Of a DNA stretch of 33,777 nucleotides, positions 24,091 to 32,208 are shown in pieces (position 1 is the first letter of the stretch; every line of letters begins with the position of its first letter). Source of the stretch: Chloroflexota bacterium (GTDB lineage: Bacteria > Chloroflexota > Limnocylindria > Limnocylindrales > CSP1-4); NCBI GenBank assembly GCA_003153755.1, contig PMBG01000090.1:1-33777 (forward strand). Direction: 5' to 3'. Both the position numbers and the translations under genes were made by a program. The notes beneath the pieces were generated by a model, which had not been told where the DNA came from, ran no database searches, and saw nothing but the letters and a program-made list of their open reading frames with translations.

Positions 24091-25161
24091 ATGCACTCTC
24101 ACCTCGGACGAACTGTTCGTGCACTCCTGTTCGGAGCCTTGCTCGTGCTGGGGCAGGCCGGCATCTCGGCCGCGGCGTCGCCCTCGACCCCGCAGGCGTC
24201 CCCGACCGTGCAGATACCAGTGGACAAGGGGGCCCTGAACGTTACGCCCCCCGTGATCAGCCTGGCAGCTACGCCCGGTGCTTCGACCACCGCCGAGCTG
24301 ACGGTGCGCTCCGCCGCTCTCCAGGACGTGAAAGTCGTGGCCGCTGGATTGGGCCAGACGACGGATGGCGGCTTCCAGCCCATCGAGGCCGCGCAGGACG
24401 CGAGCCCCTATTCCGCCCGATCGATGATCACGGTCAGTCCTCAAAGCTTCCGGATGCAGCCCGGCGACTCCCAGATTGTCAAGGTAACCGTCAACGTCCC
24501 TACCGGCGCCGGCGATGGCACCCGCTACGCCATCCTCAAGATCACCAGCACGCCCGTCTCCGGCACGGAGAACGTCGGCTTCGGCACCGAGCTTGGCGTT
24601 AGCTCGCTGATCACCCTGACCAACACCAGCCAGACGAAGACGGGCTCCATCAGGGCCCTCGCCGTCGGCAAGCCGGTCGCGGGCCAACCCCTGGTCGTGA
24701 CCGGGACGATCGTGAACACGGGCAACTCCCACTACGGAGCCACGCCCAACCCGGTGAACGCCATCGCCACTCTGACCAACGCAAACGGCGACGTCGTGAC
24801 CAGCGGCAAGACCGTCCTCACCGGGAACTCGATCGTGCCCACCTTCGGCCGTCAGTTCTCGATCTCCCTCAGGGCGGGCAACGGCCTGAGCGACGGCAAG
24901 TACCGTCTCGCGGCCGAGGCGGCCCTGCAGGATGGCACCGTCCTGGACCAGAAGTCGCTCGATTTCACGATCTCAGGTGGTGAGGTTGTTCTTGGGGCAA
25001 CCGCGGCGACGTCCGGCAACGGGCCAGCCGGCAATGGAAACTCCGACAGCGGGGGGATGCTTGTACTGATACTCGGTGCGTTCACCGCTGCCCTGCTCGT
25101 TCTCGTCGTGATCAACGTGCTGATCTACCGCCGTCGCCAGAACCGCCCGGCCGCGGAGTGA
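24091..25161 (+). CDS. DUF916-like membrane-anchored surface protein
   Basis: A 356-residue protein: signal peptide (about 1-29), a beta-sandwich region with VTPPVISLAATPGASTTAEL and the line ITVSPQSFRMQPGDSQIVKV typical of DUF916/PapD-like domains (about 46-170), a second Ig-like domain (about 190-315) with VVTGTIVNTGNSHYG, a Gly/Ser linker and a C-terminal helix (about 321-343) ending YRRRQNR inside the cell. DUF916-type proteins normally accompany WxL proteins and help hold them at the peptidoglycan; the upstream gene has a WxL-like domain, so the pair may work together. The ATG has GGAAGG at 6 nt. Confidence 0.75.
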   Translation: MHSHLGRTVRALLFGALLVLGQAGISAAASPSTPQASPTVQIPVDKGALNVTPPVISLAATPGASTTAELTVRSAALQDVKVVAAGLGQTTDGGFQPIEAAQDASPYSARSMITVSPQSFRMQPGDSQIVKVTVNVPTGAGDGTRYAILKITSTPVSGTENVGFGTELGVSSLITLTNTSQTKTGSIRALAVGKPVAGQPLVVTGTIVNTGNSHYGATPNPVNAIATLTNANGDVVTSGKTVLTGNSIVPTFGRQFSISLRAGNGLSDGKYRLAAEAALQDGTVLDQKSLDFTISGGEVVLGATAATSGNGPAGNGNSDSGGMLVLILGAFTAALLVLVVINVLIYRRRQNRPAAE

Positions 25162-25186
25162 TCCTACCGGCAAGGAGAGCGCGGCC

Positions 25187-27454
25187 TTGGACCTGAACAA
25201 GAGCGTCGGCTGGCTGCCGCACCGTCGCATACGGCTGGCGTCCGCGGCGCGTGGCCTGCTTGCCGTGGCGTTCGCGGTGACGACCCTCCTTGGCGTCAAC
25301 GGCACGGCATCCGCTGCGTCCGGGGCCACGATGAAGGTGAGCCCGTCGGTCTCGAGCATTGCCGGCGGCACGACTTTCACCGTCGATATCGTCGAGAGCG
25401 CGAGCGTCGGCACTATCGGCGCGAACGCGACCCTCACGTTCGACCCAACTCTGGTCCAGGTCACCGGCATGAAGGCAGGGCCCGCATATGGCAAGGGCCT
25501 CTCTTTCTTCGGCATCTCATTCGATGGTTCAACCGAGAAGGCGGGGGCCGCCGCGACCAAGGCAAACCAGACCGGGACCGTGGTCTTCGAGGCCTCGGGC
25601 ATCATTCCGGCGGGTGATGCCACGGTCGTCACCATGACGATGGAGGCCGTCAAGGGTCCGGGCGGCAAGGCGAGTCTCAGTCTCCGCGCCCCGTCTCTGC
25701 TCGATCAGGACGGTAACGCCCTGCCCATCACCGGCACGAACGGCGCCGTGACGGTCGCGCCGACGCCTGGAGTGACCGCCCCTCCGAAGCCTTCGGGCCT
25801 GGTGGACGCCAGTGCGCTACCCGACTCCGCCGTGATGACCTTGATCCCCGAGCGCCCCCAGGTGGCCGTCGGCGAATCCGTGACCGTCGAAGTCAAGATC
25901 GCCACCACCAGCACTCAGATCGGGCTGATCAAGGCATCCCTCGCATTCGACAGCTCGTTGCTTCAGGTCCAGAAGGTCGAAGCTGGGCCTCTTGTGAAGG
26001 GAGCGACGCTTCAGTCCGGTCTCACAACGATCGCGGCTGGTATCGACCTGGCGAATTCGAGCGGCAAGCTGAACGAAGTCCGGATCACCGTACCGTCCGG
26101 AGCGGACTCGCAGGGGATGGATGGCACCGTCCTGATAATCACCCTGAAGGGCGTCGCCAACGGAACCTCCACGCTTGACCTGGGCGCGGGACTGGAGACG
26201 CCCGATGCCGGATCCATCCCGGTCGTCGCACAGCCGTCGCAGCTCGTCGTGGGCTCCGGTGGCACGCAGCCGGACGCCGGCACAACCGGCACCGACTCGA
26301 ACGGCGGAGGGGGCGGGGGTGCCGACCCCTTGTTCGTCGCGCTCGCCGCGATCCTGACCCTGCTGGCGCTTGGGGACTTGATCATCCTCGTGTTGCCTCG
26401 GCGCGCCGGGAGGCAGCGGCTCTCGCTGCGCCGATGGCCGTTCGTCGTCTCGCTTGCACTTGGGCTCATCCCAGTGCTCATGTTCGCCGGAATTGTTGTG
26501 ATCGTCGTTATCAACGCCTTGCCGGCGGTTGGCGACCCGGGTCTTGGATCGCTTCTCGGCGACAAGTTCATCTACCAGTTCTCCGGCCAGGGCACGCAGG
26601 GCAATTGGACGTGGGGCCTGCTGCCAGCTCTGTGGGGAACTGTCGAGATCACGCTTGTGGCGGTTCTCGTGGCCCTGCCGGTGTCTCTCGCCATGGCGGT
26701 CGTCTCCACGGAATTCCCCATGGGCCCAGTCGGACGAGTGGTCCGGCCACTCGTAAGCATGCTGTCGGGCATCCCGCCGATCGTCTACGCCGTCTCGCTC
26801 CTTGTCTTCGTCCACCTATTCATGATCCCCAAGTTCGCCGCCAACTCGTCCTTCAACGCGTTGAAGTTGGATCCGACGACGATTGGGGCGAACGCCGCGA
26901 CGTGGCCGCCGTCGGGCGTGCCCTTCGACCCAGGGTCGTATCCGTGGGGAACCACGATGGTCGGCGGCAATAGCGTCCTGCTCGGCGGGATCCTGGTGGC
27001 GCTACTACTCGTTCCGTTCATGACCCCCATGATCGCGGACGCGATCCGGAACGTTCCGACGTCGGCCCGCGAAGCCTCATTGGCCTTGGGAGCCAACCGG
27101 GCCTACACCCTGCGCCGGGCCATCCTGCCGATGGCAGTGCCGGGAATGATCACGGCCGTTGTACTCGGCACGCTCAAGGCAATCGGCGACATCGTGATCG
27201 TGTCCCTGGCCGTCGGGTGGGAAGCCAACTCGATTCCCAATCCGGTGTTCGACGTACTCGAGAAGACCCCGTCGCTCGCCGCGCAGGGAGCGAACATGAT
27301 CACGCCCTTCAATACGCCCGGAGGCGGCCCTTCGGTGCAGCCGGCGGCGTCGATTGGGTTCCTGACCGCCCTGCTCTTCCTGCTTGCCGCCGCCGCCATG
27401 GTCCTTCTGATGAACTACTTGAAGGCGCGCTGGCGCCGGAGGCTGGGCGCATGA
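25187..27454 (+). CDS. pstC: PstC phosphate permease with two N-terminal cohesin-like domains
   Basis: A 755-residue fusion. Residues 1-45 are a signal-like helix. Cohesin-like domain 1 covers about 46-191 (ATMKVSPSVSSIAGGTTFTV, ANATLTFDPTLVQVTGMKAG) and domain 2 about 214-354 (VMTLIPERPQVAVGESVTVE, KASLAFDSSLLQVQKVEAG). After a Gly/Asp linker a membrane helix (about 381-403) leads to a basic loop RRAGRQRLSLRR and the PstC core (about 415-755): ALWGTVEITLVAVLVALPVS, LSGIPPIVYAVSLLVF and the EAA loop EASLALGANRAYTLRRAILP (629-648) that contacts PstB. Positive-inside charges put the cohesins outside. Ordinary PstC is about 300-340 residues with no such domains. The TTG start has AAGGAG at 9 nt. 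The stop overlaps the start of pstA (ATGA). Confidence 0.92.
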   Translation: MDLNKSVGWLPHRRIRLASAARGLLAVAFAVTTLLGVNGTASAASGATMKVSPSVSSIAGGTTFTVDIVESASVGTIGANATLTFDPTLVQVTGMKAGPAYGKGLSFFGISFDGSTEKAGAAATKANQTGTVVFEASGIIPAGDATVVTMTMEAVKGPGGKASLSLRAPSLLDQDGNALPITGTNGAVTVAPTPGVTAPPKPSGLVDASALPDSAVMTLIPERPQVAVGESVTVEVKIATTSTQIGLIKASLAFDSSLLQVQKVEAGPLVKGATLQSGLTTIAAGIDLANSSGKLNEVRITVPSGADSQGMDGTVLIITLKGVANGTSTLDLGAGLETPDAGSIPVVAQPSQLVVGSGGTQPDAGTTGTDSNGGGGGGADPLFVALAAILTLLALGDLIILVLPRRAGRQRLSLRRWPFVVSLALGLIPVLMFAGIVVIVVINALPAVGDPGLGSLLGDKFIYQFSGQGTQGNWTWGLLPALWGTVEITLVAVLVALPVSLAMAVVSTEFPMGPVGRVVRPLVSMLSGIPPIVYAVSLLVFVHLFMIPKFAANSSFNALKLDPTTIGANAATWPPSGVPFDPGSYPWGTTMVGGNSVLLGGILVALLLVPFMTPMIADAIRNVPTSAREASLALGANRAYTLRRAILPMAVPGMITAVVLGTLKAIGDIVIVSLAVGWEANSIPNPVFDVLEKTPSLAAQGANMITPFNTPGGGPSVQPAASIGFLTALLFLLAAAAMVLLMNYLKARWRRRLGA

Positions 27455-28839
27455 CCGACTCGGTTGGGAGCATGACGGACGCCGTTGGTCGCACGAGCGA
27501 CGCCGACGGACATGGACTGATGTCGCGAATCGCGGACAATCTCGCCGGGCGGGAGCGAGTGACGCTCGGCCTCCCTCTCGCTGCGGCCGCGATCTGTGCC
27601 GCGGTGGGGCTTGGTGCCCTCTTCTTCAACGGAGTCGACGCCGCATCGTTGCCGGCGATGGGCCTGCTTGGCGCTTGCCAGCTCACAGCCGTCGCGACCA
27701 CTTATAGACGGACCGCGAGCCTGGACCGGCGGGCGACCCTGCTACTGGTGCTCTGCATTGCGGCAACCCTGGTCCTGTTCGTGGCCCCAGAGTGGATGTA
27801 TGGCTGGAACATAAACGGAATCATCCACCACTCCGTGCTGTCGGTGCCGCTCCTGCTGCTCATGTCAACGGCAACTGCCGCACATTCCGTGAGGGCACTG
27901 ATGGGCGCGTCTCCGAGCGGGCGCGATCTCTCACTGTATCCGTGGCTCATCCTCCCGATTGCCCTCGCCTTGATCGCCTACGGAATCCTCGTCGGAGACA
28001 TCGTTGCCTCCGGAATCGGCGGTTTGAATTTGAATCTGCTCACGACGGTTGGGGCGTCGGCGGGCAACGGATACGTGCCGGGATTCCTCAACAACATCCT
28101 GGGCACGTTCCTGCTGATGTTCATGACTCTCGTCATCGCGTTCCTGCCGGGCGTCGGAGCGGGCGTGTTCATGGCCGAGTATCCGGGGCGATTGGCCGGG
28201 TTGATCGACTTCTGCACGCAGATGCTTCGAGCGGTCTCGATGTTCGTGATCGGAGCTGCTGCCTTCGGACTCGTGCATCTCCTGAGCTCCTGGAAGGCCG
28301 ACGACCTGCTGTCCCAACTGGTGCGGGGTTCCTACTCGGATTCGAGCGGCCAGACCCTTCCGGAGCACGGGTCATTTCTGTTCGCCGCCGTGATTCTCGG
28401 CCTCCTGGTGATGCCGGTGATTGCGAAGCTGACGGAGGAAGGGCTGCGCTCCGTGCCGAGGGAGATTCGAGAAGGCTCGATCGCGCTGGGCGCTACGGAG
28501 GGCCATGGATTGCGGCGGATCCTTCTTCCGTGGGCCGCGCCCAACATCCTGACGGGCCTCGTGCTCGCGGCGGCGGAAGCGAACGGGAGCCTGGCGGTGC
28601 TCGTATTCCTCGGCGTGATCGGCGAACACGGCGTGGGCCCCTTGAGCGGCGTGACCACACTGGACTACTCCATCTTCGAGATCAGCTGGGGGCCGATGCA
28701 GTACACCAGGGTGATGGAGCAGTACCGGCTTACGGCCGCCCTCGTACTGCTCCTCCTGACGATGGGGCTCACCGTCCTCGCCATGCTCCTCCAGCGACGC
28801 TTCGCGACGCGCTATCGCGGCTCGCTGACTTCCAACTAA
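27451..28839 (+). CDS. pstA: PstA phosphate permease with an N-terminal extension
   Basis: A 462-residue membrane protein. The PstA core (about 165-462) has AYGILVGDIVASGIGGLNLN, TFLLMFMTLVIAFLPGVGAG, GVFMAEYPGRLAGLIDF and the EAA loop REGSIALGATEGHGLRRILL that contacts the ATPase. Normal PstA is about 280-300 residues. Here about 160 additional N-terminal residues carry roughly four extra hydrophobic helices (near 37-55, 60-80, 92-112 and 125-143). The start codon overlaps the pstC stop, with GGAGG 8 nt upstream, so translation is coupled. Together with PstC it forms the channel of the phosphate ABC importer. Confidence 0.9.
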   Translation: MTDSVGSMTDAVGRTSDADGHGLMSRIADNLAGRERVTLGLPLAAAAICAAVGLGALFFNGVDAASLPAMGLLGACQLTAVATTYRRTASLDRRATLLLVLCIAATLVLFVAPEWMYGWNINGIIHHSVLSVPLLLLMSTATAAHSVRALMGASPSGRDLSLYPWLILPIALALIAYGILVGDIVASGIGGLNLNLLTTVGASAGNGYVPGFLNNILGTFLLMFMTLVIAFLPGVGAGVFMAEYPGRLAGLIDFCTQMLRAVSMFVIGAAAFGLVHLLSSWKADDLLSQLVRGSYSDSSGQTLPEHGSFLFAAVILGLLVMPVIAKLTEEGLRSVPREIREGSIALGATEGHGLRRILLPWAAPNILTGLVLAAAEANGSLAVLVFLGVIGEHGVGPLSGVTTLDYSIFEISWGPMQYTRVMEQYRLTAALVLLLLTMGLTVLAMLLQRRFATRYRGSLTSN

Positions 28840-28890
28840 GGGGCCCCCAAAGGGCTTGCCCGGACAGGTCATGAACTCGGAGGTTTGCTC

Positions 28891-29694
28891 GTGGAGACCA
28901 TCGAAGTAGCCAACGTCATGGAGACCGAAGGGCTTCGCATCTCCTACGGGAAGCGCGAAGTGCTCAAAGGCGTTTGGGTGCCCATAGCCAAGGGCAAGGT
29001 CACGGCAATCGTCGGCCCATCCGGCTGCGGCAAGACCACGCTCCTGCGAAGCCTCAACCGGCTCACCGACTTGAACTCGAACTGCAAGGTGCAGGGACGG
29101 ATCACTCTGGACGGCGACAACTGCGTCTCGATGGATCCGGTTCTGCTGCGCAGACGTGTAGGCATGGTGTTCCAGAAGCCGAACCCGTTCCCGATGTCTA
29201 TCCGCGACAACGTGCTGTACGGCGTGCAAGCCCAGGGAATGAGCAAGGAAGGCCATGACGACATCGTGGAGTCCAGCCTGCGAAAAGCCGTCATCTGGGA
29301 CGAGGTGAAGGATCGGCTGGGCCATAGCGCCTTGGAACTCTCCGGTGGCCAGCAGCAGCGTGTATGTATAGCCCGGACGCTCGCGGTGAACCCTGAAGTC
29401 GTGCTCATGGACGAGCCGGCCGGTTCTCTCGATCCTCGTTCCACGCTGCTCCTCGAGGAGAGCATCATGGAGATGCGAGGCCAATACACGGTTGTGATCG
29501 TCACCCACGACGTACCCGAGGCCCGTCGCATCTCGGACTTCATAGCGTTCATGTACGAAGGCCGACTCGTGGAGTTCGGTGAGACAGAGCAGCTGTTCAG
29601 TGCGCCTCGTGAAGAAGCGACTCGCGACTACCTGGCCGGCGGGCTCGTGACGGTGGCGCCGGTTGCCCGGGAGGATGAAGCGCCGGCCGCGTAG
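28891..29694 (+). CDS. pstB: PstB phosphate ABC transporter ATP-binding protein
   Basis: A 267-residue ATPase of the usual PstB length. Walker A is GPSGCGKTT (42-50), Q-loop FQKPNPFPMS (94-103) as typical for PstB, signature LSGGQQQR (150-157), Walker B VVLMDEPAGSLDP (170-182), and H-loop VTHD (204-207). It energises phosphate import through PstC and PstA at the inner face of the membrane. The GTG start is preferred to a TTG two codons earlier because GGAGG is 7 nt from the GTG and only 1 nt from the TTG. No phoU follows; the gene is convergent with the triple-cohesin gene. Confidence 0.95.
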   Translation: METIEVANVMETEGLRISYGKREVLKGVWVPIAKGKVTAIVGPSGCGKTTLLRSLNRLTDLNSNCKVQGRITLDGDNCVSMDPVLLRRRVGMVFQKPNPFPMSIRDNVLYGVQAQGMSKEGHDDIVESSLRKAVIWDEVKDRLGHSALELSGGQQQRVCIARTLAVNPEVVLMDEPAGSLDPRSTLLLEESIMEMRGQYTVVIVTHDVPEARRISDFIAFMYEGRLVEFGETEQLFSAPREEATRDYLAGGLVTVAPVAREDEAPAA

Positions 29695-29856
29695 GTCATC
29701 AGGGGCGGACTCGGCGGAGCCTTCGTCGCCGATGTCGCCGGCGCTACGGTAGCCCCAGTAGACGACGTCAGGTCCGGAGAAGGCCGTGAACGTGTTGTTG
29801 ATGCGCGAGTCGTGCACGAGCACCACCGGGTCACCGGGCGCCCGCTTCCGACATCG
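29695..29856 (-). other. Coding-like fragment between convergent genes
   Basis: Read on the minus strand, this gap between pstB and the triple-cohesin gene gives a protein-like segment: DPVVLVHDSRINNTFTAFSG, then DVVYWGYRSAGDIGDEG. There is no start with a ribosome binding site, and the frame then runs antisense through pstB without protein-like character. It may be a remnant of a lost gene; the family is not recognised. No terminator was seen for pstB. Confidence 0.3.
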
Positions 29857-32103
29857 CTAGGCGCGGAGTGGCCCTTCGCTCTTACCTGATCCCGAGCCGG
29901 TCGTCGGAGAGACCCAACCGCGTACGAGTCCGGGGAGACCGTAGCGGCGGAGCGCCAGGAGGGCCAGTGCCCAGGCGTATACCGGAATCAGGAGCAGCAT
30001 GCCGAACGTCGATCCGTTGTCGCCGGCGACTGCAGCGCCCAAAGCCGCGTTTGGAGTCTGTGCCGCTGCGTGAGTTCGCGCCGGCGCGGCCGCCGCGATG
30101 ACGGTCGCTTCAGGCGTATCGGTAGGTGCCTCCACGGCAACCGTTAGTGGAGTTGCCGCGGCTGGCCTGTATACGGCGCGAACGGGCGCGCGGGTCGGCG
30201 TGTGCGTTGGAGTGGGCGTTGGGGTTGGAGTCGGGGTTGGAGTCGGCGTGGGCGTCGGCGTCGGCGTGGCGTAGCTGCATGCGATCGTCACGGATCCCCC
30301 GGTAGCCGAGAGTGGCATCTTGTTGCCGTACAGGATGTCGTTGTCGTTGATGTTGGGGCGCCCGTCGTTCATGAGCGCGTCGAAGGGGCCCACCGGGAGG
30401 CTCAGTTCGGACTGGCCGCATGCGATCGCCTTGAACGTGACGTTGAGGAACACCTCATCCCCCGCGGGGAGGGAGTCGTACGCATTGAAGTTGGCGCCTA
30501 CGGTCGCCAGCTTGCCGCTGGCGTTGGCAGACGAGATGTTGTTGGTACGCCAGCCTACATAGGTAGGGGCAGTTGCCCAGTTCGGGCCCCTGGTAATCGA
30601 GTCGACCTGGAGCAAGGTATGGTCGAAGACCAGGCTCGCCTCGACGCCGCTCACCAGAGTGGAGGCGTGCTCCTTGATCTGAACGGTGAAGTAGCCGTTG
30701 ATAGCCGCCGCGCTGGGATGCGCCGGCTCCAGCCAGAGGTAGTTGGGCTCCTGCGGGGCGGCGCTCGAGCTGTCCGAGGGAGTCGGCGTTGGGCTGCCGC
30801 TCGGGGCGTCTGTCGCGCTCAGGACGGACTCTGACGGCGTCGGTGATGGTGCCGGCGAGCACGCGACGTCGAATGAGATTCCTGCGGCGGACACGGGCAG
30901 CGTATTGCCATACACGATGTGGTTGTCGTCGACGTTTGGTCGCCCGTCGACCATGTACGCGTCGAGCGGCCCCACCGGCAGACCCAGGTCGGCCCGCCCG
31001 CACGAGATGGCCTGGAAGGTGACGTTGACAAAGACCTGATCGCCCGGCGCCACGTTGGCGGGCTGCATGAATGCGGCACCAACGGTGCCGAGCCGCCCGG
31101 AGCCGTTTGCCGTGGCGATCTTTGCCGAATTGGCTCCAAGGAACCAGGGCGCCTCTTCCCAGGCCGTGCCCCTGGTCACGGACGTGATCTGAAGCAGGCC
31201 CTTGTCATAGGTAAGGCCCACCTGCACGCCGCTTACGGGAACGGACGCGTGCTCCACGATCTGAACGGTGAACGTGCCGCCTGCGGCCGCGCCGGTTGGA
31301 GGCACGATCGAGAAGTTGTTTGCAGCCGGAGGGGGCGTCGGGCTCGGCGTGGGCGTCGCGACGGGCGTCGGCGTGGCGACTGGCGTCGGCGTGGCGCATG
31401 GATCCGGAGTAGTCGAGGGGGTCGCGGTCGATGCCGGCGTTGCGGTAGACGTTGAGACCGCGGTTGGGCACGGAGTCGGCGTGGGGCATGGGTTCGTGAT
31501 GACGCCGCTCACGAGAGAGTTGACCGGCAGCGGATCGCCGTATGTGGTCGGTGGCGTGCTCGGTCCATAGAATCCGGTGCCGTCCAGTAACCCGCCGATT
31601 CGGTCAACCACCAGTCCCAGCGTGGAGTTGCCGCAGGCGATGACCTGGAACGTGGCATTGAAGATCCCGGCGTTCGTTCCCGCGGCGATGGCCCCGCCGT
31701 ACGTCGTGGCGTCGCCATCGGCGAAGCTCCAGGCTATCGTGGGGATCGTGCCTGTCGAGTTCGCGCTGGTGAGGAATGCAGCCAGGCTCGAAGCACCGGG
31801 GAAGCCCGCGTAGCTGACACCCAGGGCGACGACGTCGGCCGCCCTGGCCACGCCGGTCAGCTTCAGACGGTTCTTGTCGAAGGTCACGCCGACGCCCGCG
31901 CCGCTGAGAGGTTTCGTGGCGTTGGCCTGCACCGACACAGTGAAGGTGCTGCCGTTGGTGGTGACTTGAGAGTCGATGCTGATCGTGTTGCCGGACGCGA
32001 ACACCGGTTGTCCCAGGCTCAGACCGCCCAACGCCAGTAGAGTCCCAAGGGCAAGCGCCAATGACCTCATTCTGTACCGGCGAGGTCGCTGGGTCGGAAT
32101 CAC
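29857..32103 (-). CDS. Triple-cohesin, membrane-anchored scaffold protein
   Basis: A 748-residue surface protein: signal peptide (about 1-37), three cohesin-like domains (about 38-205, 264-412 and 455-600), separated by Thr/Pro linkers (including PVATPTPVATPTPSP, the same style as in the pst-operon cohesin), a long TPTPTP stretch, an Ala-rich segment and a C-terminal helix (about 700-725) followed by a polar tail. Domains 2 and 3 are close to each other (FTVQIVEHASVPVSGVQVGL versus FTVQIKEHASTLVSGVEASL), while domain 1 resembles the pst-operon cohesin (GVSYAGFP). It could hold several dockerin-bearing proteins at once, like a small scaffoldin. The GTG start has AGGAGGAG at about 5 nt. It lies 105 bp downstream of the lipoprotein pstS, with its own candidate promoter between. 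Confidence 0.88.
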   Translation of the reverse strand: MIPTQRPRRYRMRSLALALGTLLALGGLSLGQPVFASGNTISIDSQVTTNGSTFTVSVQANATKPLSGAGVGVTFDKNRLKLTGVARAADVVALGVSYAGFPGASSLAAFLTSANSTGTIPTIAWSFADGDATTYGGAIAAGTNAGIFNATFQVIACGNSTLGLVVDRIGGLLDGTGFYGPSTPPTTYGDPLPVNSLVSGVITNPCPTPTPCPTAVSTSTATPASTATPSTTPDPCATPTPVATPTPVATPTPSPTPPPAANNFSIVPPTGAAAGGTFTVQIVEHASVPVSGVQVGLTYDKGLLQITSVTRGTAWEEAPWFLGANSAKIATANGSGRLGTVGAAFMQPANVAPGDQVFVNVTFQAISCGRADLGLPVGPLDAYMVDGRPNVDDNHIVYGNTLPVSAAGISFDVACSPAPSPTPSESVLSATDAPSGSPTPTPSDSSSAAPQEPNYLWLEPAHPSAAAINGYFTVQIKEHASTLVSGVEASLVFDHTLLQVDSITRGPNWATAPTYVGWRTNNISSANASGKLATVGANFNAYDSLPAGDEVFLNVTFKAIACGQSELSLPVGPFDALMNDGRPNINDNDILYGNKMPLSATGGSVTIACSYATPTPTPTPTPTPTPTPTPTPTHTPTRAPVRAVYRPAAATPLTVAVEAPTDTPEATVIAAAAPARTHAAAQTPNAALGAAVAGDNGSTFGMLLLIPVYAWALALLALRRYGLPGLVRGWVSPTTGSGSGKSEGPLRA
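30195..30270 (-). repeat. Thr-Pro-coding minisatellite
   Basis: About a dozen 6-bp units (GGCGTC, GGGGTT, GGAGTC and similar on the plus strand) encode the uninterrupted Thr-Pro linker of the triple-cohesin protein. A shorter, similar tract is near 31345-31400. Such hexamer runs can change length in frame. Confidence 0.8.
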
Positions 32104-32131
32104 AGGCTCCTCCTGATGGACGTACGCGGCG

Positions 32132-32175
32132 ATCCTAGGCGGCGATTGTGTCCAGACCGTTATCGGTGTGTTATT
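32132..32175 (-). promoter_or_regulatory. Pho-box-like element and candidate promoter of the triple-cohesin gene
   Basis: On the minus strand ATAACACACCG is followed by ATAACGG, half-sites 11 bp apart (32157-32175). TAGGAT (32132-32137) lies about 20 bp downstream as a -10. The ACACACCGA block is shared with the element before the dockerin-PstS gene. Confidence 0.5.
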
Positions 32176-32208
32176 GCCTCGGCGATCGAGCCTTGTTCCG
32201 GGGGTGGG

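Noticed and set aside
28372-29826. 484-codon antisense frame over pstB
   Set aside because: Only its first 45 residues look protein-like; the rest is antisense to an intact pstB with all ATPase motifs.
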